This document shows, in pieces, positions 43,630-54,717 of a stretch of 64,000 bases of DNA; within the stretch, counting starts at the first letter, position 1, and every line of letters begins with the position of its first letter. The stretch is taken from contig JBQMRP010000030.1 of assembly GCA_052174455.1 (NCBI GenBank), positions 1 through 64,000 on the forward strand, read 5' to 3'. The notes beneath the pieces are model-generated. The model was given only the letters and a program-made list of their open reading frames with translations. It did no database searches and had not been told where the DNA came from. This DNA is from Arsenophonus sp052174455. Lineage in GTDB: Bacteria; Pseudomonadota; Gammaproteobacteria; Enterobacterales; Enterobacteriaceae. A program made the position numbers and the translations under genes.

Positions 43630-45020
43630 TAGAAAATCTAATTATTGTGATCAGGCTACGTTCCACTCTGATGCTTCGTGAATCTGTTCTTAATTCTTAA
43701 GTTTCACATTGTTTACCACCAGAGTTAACAGGTCAACTCTTCCTTAGTTGATTCCTAGCTTTTCTAAATGGACAAGAGTAGCTTAAATAGCATTGAAATG
43801 GTTGTTTCCTAGAACTACACCTCTTTATATGTAGGCTTTTTCCGTATCCTCATTATCACAAAACTCGATTCGATTGAATTCAACGTTATTACTGAAGGCC
43901 TAGTGTGTTGACGGGAAGCTATAGAATCTCAGTGATTATTTTCGATCTTTCTTCAACTTAACTATCTCTTTAGGAGACGTTAAAAACCTTGCCAACGAAA
44001 TAGCAATGGGTTTTATTAGCAGCATCACGACTCTCTGTAGGCAGATCTCCCGCAGCTCATTCTTAACTTTCGGTTGCATACTTTTAGGAAATAAAACCAA
44101 TGTATTAGCTATTTTCTATATCAAAATAGCATTGACGATGTCTTTCCTGGAATATTATTCCCATTGTATTCTAAAAGCTAATGGCACTATCTCCCATAAC
44201 AATCTCAGGAAATATGGTTAAGGCGCACCGCTCGTATCCCATGTTCAAAAGTTCAGCCAAGTTTCTTTCTGACTCTTGATAAGGATTTTCTATCGTAACC
44301 TAGCTCCTCATCCATGGAGCACCGCCGATAATGAGCAGCAGGTAAAAGCGATCAGCTTGCCTGGACAAGACGGCGATATGCCTTCAGCCAAGAAATAAAC
44401 ATAGCGATATCGCTTAAATTACGCAGCTACCACCATTGCCAATCCTATTCAAGGAATTACTCTTTCAGTTTTCTAATGATAGTGCAGAGAGATTATGTGT
44501 TTTACCAGGAATTGTTGAAGAGGTTCATAAAATTCACAATTGAGATATGCCTTGTAATTGTCCAATTATGGTAGCAAATCTTCTCCGCTTTTTTCACACG
44601 TAAGATAAGGCAGTAATAATGAGCTGTTGAAGTATATTTAATTACCGTTATGATTTATCTTCTGACCTTAGGTGGTTTAGTCTCAAGATCGCCAATACCA
44701 GTTCTGCATGGTTCGCTTTAGCAAAACCGTTATGATCGACGCTACGAACGTCCATCTACAAGGTATCGGCGTTAAGAATATTGAACAGTATAACTTTGAT
44801 CTCCATCTCAACGGTGGCGCCTATCAGCTGACTGGCAAATCATTACAAATGAGTTAATGCCAAGGGATGCCAGTAATATCTGCTTTTTACAGATACTACA
44901 TGTAGGCTAGACTTTTCATAACATATCGTCTCTCTGTTGTTGAACTCATCTATGAAGTTAATCACCAGTATACGCTACCATCTCCAAAACTTCATAGACT
45001 AAAAATTAGAGTAACTCACA
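43630..45020 (-). mobile_element. IS256/mutator-family element, near full length, dead
   Basis: The end region starts near 43635 (gaaaatctaattattgtga) and the start motif lies near 44985-45000. It aligns along its length with 28490-29905. All frames are broken. Confidence 0.7.
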
Positions 45021-45524
45021 ATTGACGTTTTACTAAAAACAATGCTTACTATTTAAATTGTTGAATCTGCGTACATGGCCGGAAAAGCTTAATTCCACTA
45101 AATTACTACTAATAAAATTACTAAAATCACATTTATTTCTTAAGGTTGTTATCGTAACTATCTAGTTCTTCTAATGGTTTTCAACTTATTGAGTTTATTC
45201 ATCATCATTAGATGAATCTCAATGCTAGAATTAGAAATTGCTGATTGGTTTTTTAGTATTGGAGAAAAGGTTGCAACATTGAAAAGACGATAAAATTTAT
45301 AATTTAGTTGCTGGTGGTAGATATTCTGAATATCATATCTTACATGAAGATATCGCTTTATCTGTTAGTGATCTCACTTATATGCAAACGGCAAGAGGCA
45401 CTGCTAAAAAATTTTTTACTATTTTTGTTAATGTTTCTAAATTTCTCAATTTAAAAATGAAACTGTTCTCGTTCATGGCAAAATTTCTGGTATTACTAAC
45501 GTTGCTATTATATTACCTGTCACA

Positions 45525-47140
45525 TTCAGGAAGATAGTATGATTATTTTTAATAATTCAGTTTAATTTTGAGTCAATTAGTCATAGACTGTAATGGAGTT
45601 TTACTCTGAATACTAATTTAGGTATTCCTGATTGTAGAGGCAAATATATTTATGCAGCGATCTTAAGCTCTTGAGCAAAATTAAAATGATGGTTTTTCGG
45701 CTTATTTTTATAATTCTCTCATTACATTTCTCAATCAAGCTATTCGTTTCAGAATGCTTCGGGTGGTTAAAGTCGGTGTTATACATGAACGTAGCACGTT
45801 ATACGTGAGTGATACAGCTATGCTGTTTCAAGGATGTTCATGATTTTAGTTCTGTTTTATACTCTTCGATATTTTAATTTTATTTATGTTAGCAAAGGTT
45901 ATTTGCTTTGCTAATAGAGCAAAGTATAGCCACATTTATATTTCAATTGTTCTTTGTTCAATCAATCTTCTTTAGACTAGATATTTCGATAAATAAAATA
46001 ATTTCCTTATTATAGGAAGTTATTTAGCCATTCTTTTAGTTGTCTGATATAAATATTTATAATTTAAATATAGAATTTCTTATCAATAACTCTCTGATTA
46101 TTCAACTATTATTAAGTAATTATAACTAATTCATGCTAGTTGGCAAAAGTTTTATACGATTTTATGTTTCATAAAAGTAAAAGTTGGACTCTTTATGAGT
46201 AATTAGCTAAAGAAAACGGTCAATGCACTCTGCATTAAACTTTTTAAGAGTCATATCGCTCATATGAGCATTTCAATTTTAGGCAATTAATACCGAGATT
46301 TGTTCTTTACTTTTGTCTCTCCATTTTGATTTTCTAACTTTCCTATATGAAATATAGTGCTTCCCTTTAAAAGCTACAGGGAAAAATATTTTGTCGATTT
46401 CAACAATAACCACTTAGTAGATTATATTTGCTGTCAACGCTTAATCAATAAAGAGACAGTAATGCCATCTAAACGCTGTTTTTAAATAAATGCTGTTTGT
46501 TTTTTCTAACTATCCGTAAAGTTAATCTATTTAACATACATGCAAATAACTAAACCATTATCTTTAAAAATAATCTCGCTAGAGGACTTTAAATAAGATT
46601 ATTAAATGTTTTCTTAAAATTGTAGATTTTAAATCAAAATCGCTATAACACTAATTAATATCTCCAGTGGATAACATGTTCACTGTAACAATATGCTCAG
46701 GATAAAGTGGAATGAGTTGCTTTAATGTGTAAATTGATATCATTCGACAGATTATCACCGAGCTAACTAATGAATGAGATGCAGTTTTATGTTAGCAGGA
46801 AGTAAGAAAAAAAGTTTCTTTGATCTGTATAACTATTTGTTTTTTCATAGAAACTTTATAGTAAAAATCTTTTATACAGTATAAGAAATTTTTATCAAAA
46901 ACCTTTGGCATAATATAGCCAATTATCAGTATTATTTCGTTTTTACTCTTTAAAAACGATAAATTTGGATATGCTATAACGCTTAGATAAATTAGATGCA
47001 AGCTATCTATTTGTATGAAAAGAAGCTCTGATTTTAGATGTTGTAGTTTCCTGAGACGGTGAGAGTCCCTATTATTAAGATATTTTACCCTTTAATTATA
47101 TCCCTCAGTAACCATCTTGCCATAAATAGTCTAGTACAAC
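45525..47140 (-). mobile_element. IS481-family element interrupted by IS1595, dead
   Basis: The 3' part (45525-45880) contains the minus-strand equivalent of YNQ...LQSM (YNQEYLN near 45640, NHP/PKHSETNSL near 45760), the last IS481 domain. The 5' part (46990-47140) matches other IS481 starts and stops at the shared IS1595 target site. The element sits inside the quinone oxidoreductase gene. Confidence 0.6.
45885..46925 (-). mobile_element. IS1595 (ISXO2-like) element, dead, inside IS481
   Basis: The left edge shows tatgttagcaaaggttatttgctttgct, and the right edge cctttggcataatatagcc. It aligns with 24735-25765 and lies in the same orientation as its host. No frame longer than about 70 codons survives. 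Confidence 0.65.
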
Positions 47141-47690
47141 GAGGATCTGGATAATTATCCAGAACGAAAATAGTTAGCAAAAGTTTTTAATGCTAAAATA
47201 TTTACTACCATTGATTTAATGGAAAAATAAAGATGGTACTTTTAGGTGCTAATAGAGGTATTGCTATACAAAAAAATAATAAATTTTCTGAAAAAATAAT
47301 TAATTATACCAAAATAAAGGGGATTAATATGGTAGTTAATCTGATTAGTAGCGATTATCTTAATAAAGATTAGTAAATTGCTGCTAAATTTGGCTACATC
47401 ATTCAAGTTGATATGATGTGTGGCATCTCAGCATTTAAATTTAATACCATTAATGGTTAAAACTTAGTTTTTATTGGCCCAATAATTCGAACAAGAATTT
47501 TAGTGAAAAAATAGCAAATGTAAGAACTTTAGAAATAAAATTTGGTCATTAATTAATTCAGGTGAGATAAAACTCATTACTGCTAAAAATGATTCATTAG
47601 AGCAATTAGAAAATCGCATTTTTTTATGGAATTAAGTGCTTTAATAGGAAACTTAGTATTAGTTAATACTAAGTTTCCTATTGGAATTTT

Positions 47691-48400
47691 TAATAAATTT
47701 CATTTTATTGAGAAATATTCAATGGTTAAATTATATATAATAACAGTCTATTTAGATAAAATTATTTCTAATATCATTAACTTTACCAGTTAACTTATGA
47801 TGAACAAGCTTTGTTAGCATAATATTTAAGAAAGATATTATGGCTTATTTTAAGCAAGCATAGTAAAAATGTCTACTGGCATTACTTAAAAAGTAAGTCA
47901 GTCTATGCACGAATAGTTATGTTAGTTAACATTATTAAAACTATTGTTTAAAAACGCGGGAACTGAAATAATAGTCTATCTATTAAAAATCGTATAGAGG
48001 GTAATAGAAAATATTTATCCTGTTACAGGTAAATTAACAATATTTAGTTGAAAAAAAATTTATCAGTAGGATAACGATCCTATTACTGTAATAGGAAATT
48101 CTAATCATTTTATGTTTTTTATTTAAACTAATAAAATAATGAATTATTTATTGTACTTGAAAATGAATCAGAGTTTACTATACTTAATAGTTAAGAGAGG
48201 AAAATTATTGCGTGCTTGTAACATTGTTATTCAGCCTCAAATTATTATTATGTGATAATAACAGTCATTTTGTATTTATAATAATTATTCTCACTGGAGA
48301 AGCGATTAATAACTTTGTTAGTAATTAGTAATTCGTGTGGTTGGTATTTATTATTTTATAATTGATATACTTAAAGTAAGTTAGCACATTTTTCTTAAAA
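47691..48400. other. Decayed region upstream of ahpC
   Basis: No open frame is seen. A plus-strand start-like piece (MVKLYIITVYLDKIISNIIN, near 47724) might be the head of a regulator but matches nothing convincingly. Confidence 0.35.
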
Positions 48401-48443
48401 AAAATCGATTTATTCATCGATTTTATATAATATAATTATTAAT

Positions 48444-48480
48444 ATAGGTAACGCTTGTTAGATTAATAGTAAAAAGGGAT
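48444..48480 (+). promoter_or_regulatory. OxyR-like operator upstream of ahpC
   Basis: ATAG-N7-TTGT-N7-ATAG-N7-GGAT has exactly the four-tetramer, seven-base spacing of the OxyR consensus ATAG-N7-CTAT-N7-ATAG-N7-CTAT. Both ATAG tetramers are perfect, and the other two match at two of four bases each. It ends 60 bp before the ahpC ATG and 23 bp before a TATATT box. OxyR activation of ahpC is established in E. coli; the site here is inferred from sequence only. Confidence 0.45.
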
Positions 48481-48503
48481 TAGACGTAATACTTTTATGT
48501 GTA

Positions 48504-48509
48504 TATATT
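48504..48509 (+). promoter_or_regulatory. Putative ahpC -10 box
   Basis: TATATT stands 31 bp before the ahpC start, at a workable distance downstream of the OxyR-like site, which would then cover the -35 region. Another TATAAT lies further upstream, near 48426-48433. Confidence 0.35.
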
Positions 48510-48540
48510 AAATACATACCAAATAGAAGGGAGCAGTAAA

Positions 48541-49128
48541 ATGTCTTTAGTTAATACAAAAATTAAACCTTTTCAAAATATCGCCTTTAAAGATGGAAAA
48601 TTTATCGATCTATCTGAAAAAGATATTAAAGGTAAATGGAGCATTTTTTTCTTTTATCCTGCTGATTTTACCTTTGTTTGTCCAACTGAATTAGCTGATT
48701 TAGCGGATCACTATGAAGAATTCAAGAAACTTGGTGTAGAAATTTATTCTATTTCAACGGATACTCATTTCTCTCATAAAGAGTGGCATAGTCATTCAAA
48801 CACGATTGGTAAAATTAAATATACCATGATCGCTGATCCAAGTTGGATATTGACGCGTAATTTTGAAGTGATGCGCAAGTATCAAGAAAATGATGAGCAA
48901 AAAGAATTAGGATTAGCAGATCGTGGTACGTTTATTGTTGATCCGAATGGTATTATTCAAGCAGTTGAAATTACTACGGAAGGTATTGGACGTGATGCAT
49001 CTGATTTGTTACGTAAAATAAAAGCGGCGCAATATCTTGCAAGCCACCCAGGGGAGGTCTGTCCAGCTAAATGGACAGAAGGGGAGGCAACATTATCACC
49101 TTCACTTGATTTGGTAGGAAAAATTTAA
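48541..49128 (+). CDS. ahpC: Alkyl hydroperoxide reductase, peroxidase subunit
   Basis: AhpC is a two-Cys peroxiredoxin that reduces hydrogen peroxide, organic peroxides and peroxynitrite in the cytosol. The peroxidatic Cys is C47 in FTFVCPTEL, and the resolving Cys lies in GEVCPAKW near the C terminus. The C-terminal GKI ending is kept. The protein has 195 residues against 187 in E. coli; the extra eight lie in one place, near residues 96-117 (VMRKYQENDEQKEL before GLADRGTF). The ATG follows GGGAG at good spacing and gives the family start MSLVNTKIKPF; an upstream GTG in frame is unlikely. A good terminator follows. Its normal reductase AhpF, encoded next, is a pseudogene, so AhpC must use another electron donor or be poorly reduced (inference). 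Confidence 0.97.
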   Translation: MSLVNTKIKPFQNIAFKDGKFIDLSEKDIKGKWSIFFFYPADFTFVCPTELADLADHYEEFKKLGVEIYSISTDTHFSHKEWHSHSNTIGKIKYTMIADPSWILTRNFEVMRKYQENDEQKELGLADRGTFIVDPNGIIQAVEITTEGIGRDASDLLRKIKAAQYLASHPGEVCPAKWTEGEATLSPSLDLVGKI

Positions 49129-49157
49129 TTAAAAATATTATGAGTAATTTTATTATA

Positions 49158-49183
49158 ATCGGGTGGTTAGCACCCGATTTTTG
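49158..49183 (+). terminator. Rho-independent terminator after ahpC
   Basis: An 8-bp perfect stem ATCGGGTG / CACCCGAT (49158-49165 and 49171-49178) with a 5-nt loop is followed by TTTTTG. It lies 30 bp after the ahpC stop and would end the transcript before the ahpF remnant. Confidence 0.85.
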
Positions 49184-50589
49184 TGAATAGATTAATGTTT
49201 GATAGCAAGATGAAATTTCAACTTAAAGTATATTTAGAAAAATTGATTTAGTCGGTTAAGTTTATATAGAAATTTTAAATAAAAATGAAAAGTCTTCTGA
49301 GATAAACGCAGAATTACAAGATAATATAACACTGTTATATAAAATAATTTTTATTAAATACAATAACTTAATAGGTACGTAAATTTTTATTTTTAATTAC
49401 TAATCCGGATAAAAATAGTAGATTACAGTTTTCTGGTTTGTTGTTATCCCATGAATTTACCTCATTAATTTTAGCATTAATGCAAGTTGGATATTCATCC
49501 TGCAAAAAAAAGAAACGCAGGATGTTAGATTAGATGCGTCAATTAGATTTAAAGTTTTACTTTGAACTTATTATTAATAGTCATAGAATAAATACAAGTA
49601 TTTTAGTAAAAATTTAAATTTAATAGCAGTTTTAAATTGTAATATTACGCATATACTATCGATTGTGCTATTTTAAGTTTGAAGTTCAGAAACGAAATGT
49701 TATTGGTAGTGCCTTCCGTTGTTTGTTAATGATAAAAAAATTGAGAAGGGAAAGGAAAGGGGATACGGATAATCTTAAGTGATATAATTACTAAAATTTA
49801 TCTTAATACTAAAAATGTTATTTAAAAACTAAACTAGAAATTGCTTATGATGTTTTGGTTGCTGATAGCGGCCACACTGATGTTTCAGTTTTTATTTATA
49901 CGGCTCGTATAAGGTATACGAGGCGATATTATTAGTAAACGTTTTGATAGCTACATCTTAGATGTTAATGATATTAAAATTGTATTTTTGTGTTAAAAAT
50001 ATAAAATAAAAATTAGTTATTGCACTACGTGCCATATCAATAATAATGATATTATCGACTCATAAATAGTAGAAAAACTCATTTCTACCGATATAGCAAC
50101 TCAGTTAAGTTGTACAAAATTAAAATAGCAACCTGTGATTATATGGACAGGTGCACAATTATTATTGCGGCAGGAGTTAAATGATGCTGCCGATAATATG
50201 AATGTACCAGGCAAAAAGAATATCGTATCAAAGATGTAAATTATTACCCACATTGGAATAGACTATTAGTTAATGAAAAACCAAACTGTGATTTATGGCG
50301 TTAATTCTTTGGTTTAAACCACAATCTCTTCCTAGAGTTGTCAAGCATATTACTTGATTATAATTTTTTCCAAAAATGAGAGTAGATATAATATTGCAAC
50401 AGAAACTAGCAAGTTTAAGTAATCTAAATATTATTTAGTAGGCTAAAAATCTGGAAGTCAAAAATAGGATTCTATAAAAATAACCAGATTAGAATATAAA
50501 AATTCATTGTATCGTTTGATGCATAATTTAGCGATTGTCAGGACTTGTTTCCAAATTAGTTTTTTATCTAATTGTTTTTTTAGATAGGA

Positions 50590-52560
50590 TCATTATCTAT
50601 ATATAGATCCGTCATAATAGCTCTATTCATGCCAAGATTCCTGCTTAGGAATATAGTTGAGGAAAATATCATGATTATAAAGGCTTCATCGTCAAGTAAT
50701 ACAACACTTAAAATCAGTACTCCTCTTAAGATAAGCAAAGAGCTTTCGTTTTTTTAGTTAAGTGTTATGGCATATATAAACTTATTAGTCCTAGATGGTA
50801 AAAATGAGATGATATTGATGATCGGCTATGTTGGCAAAAAATTTGTTGCTTTGCTCGTAGAGCAATTTTGTAGCCATATCTATATTTCAATTATTGTGAT
50901 TTCAAGCAATCTTCTCTAAACCAGATAATTCGGTAAAAACGACCTTTAACTATATAGGCTATTCAGCTATTCTTAATTAGTTAAGATAACTGTTGATATT
51001 TTGAATATGGAATGTCTTATCAATAAATTTCTAATTACATTGCCTTATTAGGTAATGATGATTAATTTTATGCTAGCTGGCATAAGAGGGGGTTTATTAT
51101 TTAGTCTCCTATCCAAGGAGGGAGCTGGAGCTCTTTATTTATGACAATCTCAAGAAAACGGCTAACTACAACACTTTGGATTAAACTCTTTTAAGAATCT
51201 CATCGCTCGCATGACCCTGTAAATATTGGACAATTAAAATCGAGTTTCGTTTTTATCTCCTCTTCTCCCGCGTTTTTAGTTTTCCTATATGAAATATAAC
51301 GCTTCTCTATTAAAGGGTTTATAAAAAATATTTCGTTGACTTCAACAATATCACTTAGTGTATTTAAGTTGATTATCACCGCTGAAGCAAAGAACAGTAA
51401 CGCCATCTAAACTTTGTTTTTAAAAAAAATATCTATTTGTTTTTGCTGATGCTAGTATAGTCAAGCTATTTAACATATTTTACAGTAATTAAACAATTTA
51501 CCCTTGTAATTTAGTATTACCAGAGGACTTTTAGTAAAATTTTAAATGTTTTTCTATAATAGGAGATTTTATAACAAATTATAGCTATAATCCTAATGAA
51601 TATCTCAGTGGATAACATTTTCATTGTGACAATATGATCATGATAAAGTAAAATAAGTTTCTTTAATATATGAACTGGCCTAATCTAATAAATTATCACT
51701 AAGGTTAGATAATAAATAAGATGCAACTTCATGTTTACAGGGAGTAAAAAAAGTTTCTTTGATTTTAATAATTGTTTGCTTTTACGTAGCAAACGCTGTA
51801 GCGAAAAATTCTTTATGCAGTAGAGAAGATTTTACCAACAACCTTTTGTAACATAACCTAAAGATCACAGCCATATTCCCTATCGTTTTATAATGATATT
51901 ATCACCAGGTTGAAACTACGCTAACCGAAGCATTAAACGTTTAAAACTACGAATTAGATTATTTTAGGTAAATATGAAATATCTTCCGCAAATTTCAAAG
52001 AAAACTTCACGACGTTATTTTTGTAGATATAGATTGTGCAACACTCAACGGGTTTCACCCGTCTTTAGAATATTAAAATTACGGACCAATACTCAACACT
52101 TTTTACATGATCTTAACCAAAGATATTCAATAAGCATCTATTGAGTATTTATAGATAATAGCAAAAAATTTACAGATCGTCTTTTGGTCTGTAAAAATAT
52201 TCAGCTACTGAAAAACAGGGATTCGACTGTTTTTATGTATAGATCTTAATATAAAATACCGGCTTAGCTTACTTAGGCATCATAAAAGGATGGTTGGTTA
52301 ACCGATTTAATGTGTGCATAAAATATGGGTTTGAAAAACCAGAATTTTAATTTTGTTAAAGAGTTTGAGATCACTAAATATCGATATGTTTGGTTGTACA
52401 ATTAGCAATTACCTCAATTACCATTTAGTAGTAAACTCTATTATAGTCTATGAAAGATTAGTTAAAAAATTAATCCTGAATTATTCAAAAAAATCATATT
52501 CATCATCCGAGATGATAGCATTCAATATCAATTACTTAGATGTTGTAATAGCGCATAATT
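50590..52560 (+). mobile_element. IS481-family element interrupted by IS1595, dead
   Basis: This is the most complete nested copy. The 5' part (50590-50828) and 3' part (51865-52560) can be joined across the IS1595. The 3' part reads VKEFEITKYRYVWLYN-QLPQ (52360-52425) and NPELFKK, the C-terminal end of IS481 transposases. The target-site sequence ttgatgatc on the left is echoed by taaagatc on the right, consistent with an 8-bp duplication now diverged. The element lies inside ahpF. Confidence 0.7.
50829..51864 (-). mobile_element. IS1595 (ISXO2-like) element, dead, inside IS481 inside ahpF
   Basis: The left end keeps the best terminal sequence of the family in this window, GGCTATGTTGGCAAAAAA, with the inverted version at the right end (about 51840-51864: accaacaaccttttgtaacataacc). 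It is oriented opposite to its host IS481. The transposase frame is broken throughout. Confidence 0.7.
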
Positions 52561-52780
52561 CAAATCGTCGAAATTTAAATTGATAAAAGAGGTGAAACTA
52601 ATATGATAGGTATTTTGTTGCCAGTGATTATATAACTGTGCCTTATAAATAGATCATGATTTTCGCAGTATAATACCGAAAATCTCCATTTACCATTAGT
52701 TACTATATGATGAATGCAATGGAGTAAAAATTTATTTATATAAATAAAGACATATATCAACAAGATTTTATGATTTATTC

Positions 52781-53099
52781 ACTCCATTAAGTGGAATTTT
52801 ATTAAATTCTTTACTAGTTTTTATCTTTAAATACCATTATCCCCAGGTTGGGATAAATGATTTTTTAAATGTCTCGTTATAACGGCTCTTTTGCGTAAAT
52901 GATTATATCATCAGATATAATAGCGATACAGGTAGAGTTGTATTTTCTCTATTCTGAGAAATGCTTCTTTTATTCTACTAAAAATTATTTGATAGTAAAG
53001 TGGAATCAATTTTTATGAGATTTTCCATTAAAGCATAGTCTTAATATTTAAGTGTTATTAGCAAGTTATTTTCAATATCAAAGAACGTTTATTGAGTTA
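52781..53099. other. Unassigned decayed spacer
   Basis: No gene is recognised. It contains short AT-rich palindromes such as ttatatcatcagatataa near 52904. Confidence 0.35.
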
Positions 53100-54480
53100 T
53101 TAATAAATCTGGTCTATGACGGTTTTGCTTATTTTAATTCTTCGTGAATCTATTACTAATCCTTAGTTAGACCTTGTTTTCCACTAGAGTCACAGTAGCT
53201 TAAATTCTCTAAGCCGGTTTCCAGCTTTTCTGAGTAGACGGGGAAAGCTCATAAGCCATTTAAATGGTTATTTTTTAAACTACAGCGCTTTACATGTAAG
53301 CTTAATAACCTCATTGTCGCAAAAGTTAACTCAATCGGATTCTCGTCGTTCTTATTGACATGGCCTAGTGCGCTGATGGGAAAGGATAGAATGCTAGTCG
53401 TTTTTTCTCGATCTTTTCCAGCTTCTTTATCGCTGTAAGTAGGTAAATTTAGTTAAAAATATTGCTAATAAATATCAAAGAGTTTATTAGTGTGATTATG
53501 GCTCTCTGATAGACAGAGCTCTTGCAGCTCACTCTCAACTTTCAGTTTCATACCTATAGAAAGTAAAGTACTAGCATATTAACTGTTTGTTTTTTATACC
53601 CAACAATATCGGTGCTGCGAACCAAAAATATTTTTGCTATTGCACTCTAAAAACTAAAGCGCCTTCTCCCATAGTAATCTCAGGAGATATAGTTAAGACA
53701 CATTGCTAGTGCGGTCATCTAGAAGTTTAATCTAGTACTATTTCTCTGACTCTTGATAGACATATTCGAGCGCATTGAGCTCCTTACCTCAATGCGCAGT
53801 AACGCCGATAATTAGCAGCAGGCAAAGGCATATCCACCATTCCTAACAGAACTGTATATATTATCGGCTAAGAAATAAATGTAGTGCGTATTCCTAAATC
53901 ACGCAGACACCATTACCAATAGTCTTCAAGGGATTGTTGTTTCAGTTTGCTATGATGCTTCAGAAGGATAGGATTTTCTTTTTTATCAAGAATCGCCATA
54001 GAGCTTTGTAAAAATAAGTATGCAGATGCCTCACCGGGATACCCAATAGTAGCAAATCTTCTCCGCTTTTTGCATCCTTAGATAAGTAGGTATAAACAAG
54101 CTGTTGAAGTATATTCTATTACTGCTAAGATCCCTCGATCTTAGGTGCTTTAATCTCAACGTTGCCAATAGGAATCAATATGATTGGCTATAGTAAATAA
54201 TTATTATAGATGACGACATAATTCGCCGATAAAGCGGCGTTCAGCACGTTATCGTAGCATGACCTTGAAGGTCATGCTCAATAGTGAGGTCATCAGCTAT
54301 CTTTCACAATTACGGATGAGTTCATGAAAAGGATCAGAGATAATATCTGATTTCTCAGATACCTGTAGGATACATTTTCATGGAATATCATTTTCTATTC
54401 TAATCATTTATCAAATAAATTAGCAAGATACGATAGCATCTTCGAAACTCCATACACTAGAATTGAGTATAACTTAATAT
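53100..54480 (-). mobile_element. IS256/mutator-family element, near full length, dead
   Basis: The end motif is near 53100 (attaataaatctggtctatgac) and the start motif near 54455 (actccatacactagaatt). It aligns with 43630-45020 and carries small insertions. All frames are broken. Confidence 0.7.
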
Positions 54481-54717
54481 TTCTAACAGAAAGATAAATC
54501 CTTAATATATTATATTTTTAATAGGAAATTAAAGTAGTTAGTTTTAAAGGTAAATTGCCTTTATTTATTATAAAGTTAGCGGTTAATGAAGAATTTATAT
54601 TCCGTATTGCTGAAACTGATAGTTATCAATAATATAAACTGATTTTATCGATGAATTTATAGAATTGAAGAATTAAAATATTGATTAGTTTTAAATTATT
54701 TAATTAATATCAGTATA
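54481..54717. other. Spacer downstream of tpiA
   Basis: AT-rich, without a gene. I see no clear terminator for tpiA. Confidence 0.3.

Larger units (their letters stand above)
45190..47690 (+). pseudogene. Quinone oxidoreductase (PIG3-like MDR) pseudogene, split by IS elements
   Basis: The N-terminal half (about 45220-45525) reads GRYSEYHILHEDIALSVSD, KKFFTIFVNVSKFLNLK and ETVLVHGKISG, matching GGYAEYv.v, ETFFTVW.NVF and the nucleotide-binding ETVLVHGGSSGIG of PIG3-type NADPH:quinone oxidoreductases. The C-terminal half (47225-47690) reads KIINYTKIKGINMVVNLISS, KFGYIIQVDM, SLINSGEI and GNLVLVN, matching the rest of the family. Between them lies an IS481 remnant with an IS1595 inside. Both halves also have their own stops. 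This would be another NADPH-dependent redox enzyme, lost. Confidence 0.75.
49196..52780 (+). pseudogene. ahpF: ahpF pseudogene, split by nested IS elements
   Basis: AhpF is the NADH-dependent flavoprotein disulfide reductase that recycles AhpC. Pieces in order are MFDSKMKFQLKVYLEKLI (start), SHEFTSLILALMQVG, KLEIAYDVLVADSG (FAD-binding GSGPAG region damaged), DNMNVPGKKEY, VNYYPHWNR (the CPHCDGP redox motif with both Cys lost), HNLAIV and, after the IS insertion, GETNMIGI near 52600 (counterpart of GVFAAGDCTTVPYKQ). Many stops and frameshifts occur. An IS481 occupies about 50590-52560. The loss of the CPHC cysteines alone would inactivate it. Intact AhpF has about 520 residues. Confidence 0.88.
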
